Shown one piece after another: positions 62,593 to 64,000 of a stretch of DNA of 64,000 nt (positions within the stretch are counted from its first letter, which is position 1; every line of letters starts with the position of its first letter). The DNA lies in the NCBI GenBank assembly GCA_001799845.1, contig MGUG01000031.1:1-64000 (forward strand). The letters run 5' to 3'. Position numbers and translations under genes: made by a program. This stretch comes from Elusimicrobia bacterium GWC2_64_44 (GTDB lineage Bacteria > Elusimicrobiota > Elusimicrobia > Elusimicrobiales > UBA9959). The notes beneath the pieces are model-generated. The model had not been told where the DNA came from. It searched no databases and saw nothing but the letters and a program-made list of their open reading frames with translations.

Positions 62593-63393
62593 TTAAAATT
62601 CCCCGAACAGGCCGTAGGCGTTGGCCGTGGTCTTCTCGGCGACGGCGCCGTTGCTTAAGCCCAGGTGGGCGGCCACCATGGCCGCTATTTCAGGGATGAA
62701 CGACGGGTCGTTGCGCTTGCCGCGCGAGCCTTCCGGCGGCAGGTACGGGCAGTCGGTCTCCAGCACGATATTCTCTATGCCGGCCCTTTTCGCCGCCTCG
62801 CGCACGGCCCCGTTCTTTTTATAGGTGAAAGCCCCGTTCACGCCGAGGCACAGGCCCAGGTCCAGGCCCGCCTTCGCGTCCTCCCAGGTGCCGGAGAAGC
62901 AGTGCAGCACGCCACGGAAGCGGCGCGCAGGTTTGTAATCCCACTTCTTCAGGTCCGCCAGCAGGTCGGCGTAGGCGTTCAGCTCCGGCGTCCGGCCGTT
63001 GCGGGCGTGGAAGACCGCGGGCTTGTCGAATTTGGCGCAGAGGGGCAGCTGCAGGCCCAGCAGCGCGAGCTGCGACTCTTTGGGACCGATGTCCCACCAG
63101 TGATCCACGCCGACCTCGCCCAGCGCTATAGCGCAGGGCTTGGCCAGGTAACCCTCCAGCTGCGCCAGCACCTCCGGCGCCAGCGTCCTGGTGTATTCCG
63201 GGTGCGCGCCGAAGGCGCAGCGGGCGCGGCCTGGCCAGGCGGCGCAGAAGGCCTCGCCCTGCGCCCATTCCGAGGGCTGGCAGGCGATCTCCACTATTTT
63301 CCCCACCCCGGCGGCGAAGGCGCGCTCCACCGTTTCGCGGCGGTCGGCGTCAAAAGCCTTATCGTTGAGATGCGAGTGCGTTTCGATGAGCAA
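62593..63393 (-). CDS. TatD-family metal-dependent hydrolase
   Basis: A 266-aa TIM-barrel hydrolase of the TatD/YcfH family. The metal-binding and signature segments are all present: ETHSHLND at the N-terminus, GEVGVDHWW (about 92-100; usual form GEIGLDY), FHARNG (about 128-133), VLHCFSG (about 162-168) and ETDCPYLPPEG (about 213-223). Members are deoxyribonucleases or exonucleases, or act on D-aminoacyl-tRNA; the physiological substrate here is not known. The C-terminal TTANAYGLFGEF is typical. The gene lies between prfB (18-bp gap) and metH (7-bp gap) in one operon. Confidence 0.93.
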   Translation of the reverse strand: MLIETHSHLNDKAFDADRRETVERAFAAGVGKIVEIACQPSEWAQGEAFCAAWPGRARCAFGAHPEYTRTLAPEVLAQLEGYLAKPCAIALGEVGVDHWWDIGPKESQLALLGLQLPLCAKFDKPAVFHARNGRTPELNAYADLLADLKKWDYKPARRFRGVLHCFSGTWEDAKAGLDLGLCLGVNGAFTYKKNGAVREAAKRAGIENIVLETDCPYLPPEGSRGKRNDPSFIPEIAAMVAAHLGLSNGAVAEKTTANAYGLFGEF

Positions 63394-63411
63394 GCTGTCC
63401 CCTTCGCCGGG

Positions 63412-64000
63412 CTAGTCGGCGCTCACGTTGCGTTTCTTTCTGCCCCCGGCGACCCAGGAAAGGTAGGAGTGCATGAAGGGGTCCAGGGCGCCGTCCATCA
63501 CGGAGTCTATCTGGGAGGTTTCCTCGCCGGTGCGCAGGTCCTTCACCATCTGGTAGGGCATGAAGACGTAGGAGCGGATCTGGTGCCCCCAGCCGATGTC
63601 GCCCTTGGCGTCGTAGTGGCGCTCCATCTCGGAGCGCTTCTTGTCCATCTCTATCTCGTAGAGCTTGGCCTTGAGCATCTTCATCGCGGTCTCGCGGTTC
63701 TGGTGCTGGCTGCGCTCTATCTGGCAGGCCACCACCACGCCCGACGGGGCGTGCGTGATGCGGACGGCCGTCTCCACCTTGTTGACGTTCTGGCCGCCGG
63801 CGCCGCCGGAGCGGAAGGTGTCCACGGAGATGTCCTTGTCCTCCACCACGATCTTGATCTCGTCGTCGATGTCGGCCAGCACGTCGATGGAGGCGAAGGA
63901 GGTATGGCGCCGCTTATTGGCGTCGAAAGGTGAAATGCGCACCAGGCGGTGCACGCCGATCTCGCTCTTGAGGTAGCCGAAGGCGTAGCGGCCGCGCACG
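63412..64000 (-). CDS. prfB: Peptide chain release factor 2, N-terminus beyond the window
   Basis: The C-terminal 196 or so residues are visible. RF2 recognises UAA and UGA codons and triggers peptidyl-tRNA hydrolysis. The anticodon-like tripeptide SPF (63925-63933, in [20 protein letters not shown]) identifies RF2 rather than RF1. The catalytic GGQ (63790-63798, in [18 protein letters not shown]) is intact. The frame is open to the window end, so the region where many prfB genes have a programmed frameshift cannot be examined. It is the most upstream visible gene of the prfB-tatD-metH operon. Confidence 0.95.
   Translation of the reverse strand, partial: VRGRYAFGYLKSEIGVHRLVRISPFDANKRRHTSFASIDVLADIDDEIKIVVEDKDISVDTFRSGGAGGQNVNKVETAVRITHAPSGVVVACQIERSQHQNRETAMKMLKAKLYEIEMDKKRSEMERHYDAKGDIGWGHQIRSYVFMPYQMVKDLRTGEETSQIDSVMDGALDPFMHSYLSWVAGGRKKRNVSAD

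Overview
The window is one stretch of a GC-rich (roughly 60-65 % by eye) bacterial genome with a Gram-negative envelope: outer-membrane barrels, a PorV/PorQ-like protein, secreted proteins with FlgD/type-A-like C-terminal domains and very large FN3/beta-helix surface proteins. This gene style, together with a split MetH, recalls the Elusimicrobiota or a related PVC/FCB-like lineage. That is an impression from gene content only, since no rRNA or other placement marker lies in the window.

Layout. 1-8.3 kb is mostly housekeeping: the end of a clostripain-like C11 peptidase, uridine kinase, a four-domain S1 protein, a GH13 alpha-glucanase, a YkuD-like L,D-transpeptidase, an EamA transporter, and a radical-SAM/DUF4130 pair of presumed DNA metabolism that looks leaderless. 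A 184-bp gap (8330-8513) holds a compact, hairpin-dense element.

8.5-55.3 kb is a single run of eight minus-strand genes with gaps of 20-124 bp: a parvulin-like periplasmic protein, a 2396-aa Gly-rich/Kelch/beta-helix/SUMF1-fold protein, an 8434-aa giant, a 1504-aa YadA-head-like protein, a 1320-aa FN3 protein, a PrcB-like protein, a PorV/PorQ-like protein and an outer-membrane barrel. The most economical reading is an export and surface-display locus: PorV-like and barrel proteins in the outer membrane handling the giants, two of which share a C-terminal sorting-like module. A good sigma-70 promoter lies upstream of the first gene.

55.4-59.1 kb carries a FecR-domain protein, coaD, a CsgG/FlgO-like protein with a barrel-like C-terminus, and a WG-repeat protein. 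59.28-64 kb is a minus-strand operon prfB-tatD-metH-metH activation domain, partial at the window end.

The most novel-looking item is in the convergent gap at 59.0-59.25 kb. Two tandem 47-nt minus-strand transcription units each have a perfect TTGACA -35, a 16-bp spacer and an extended -10 TGCTATACT. In each, the predicted start is the first base of a 9-bp stem that closes a nearly identical 20-nt interior and ends in the same U-rich terminator tail. Three of the nine stem pairs differ between copies, all with compensation. I know of no described family matching this. A second unusual control region precedes the 2396-aa gene: a six-codon leader ORF with a strong Shine-Dalgarno sequence in a hairpin loop, duplicated just inside the gene. 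No tRNA, rRNA, CRISPR array, transposase or phage gene was seen, and no gene-free gap exceeds 300 bp.
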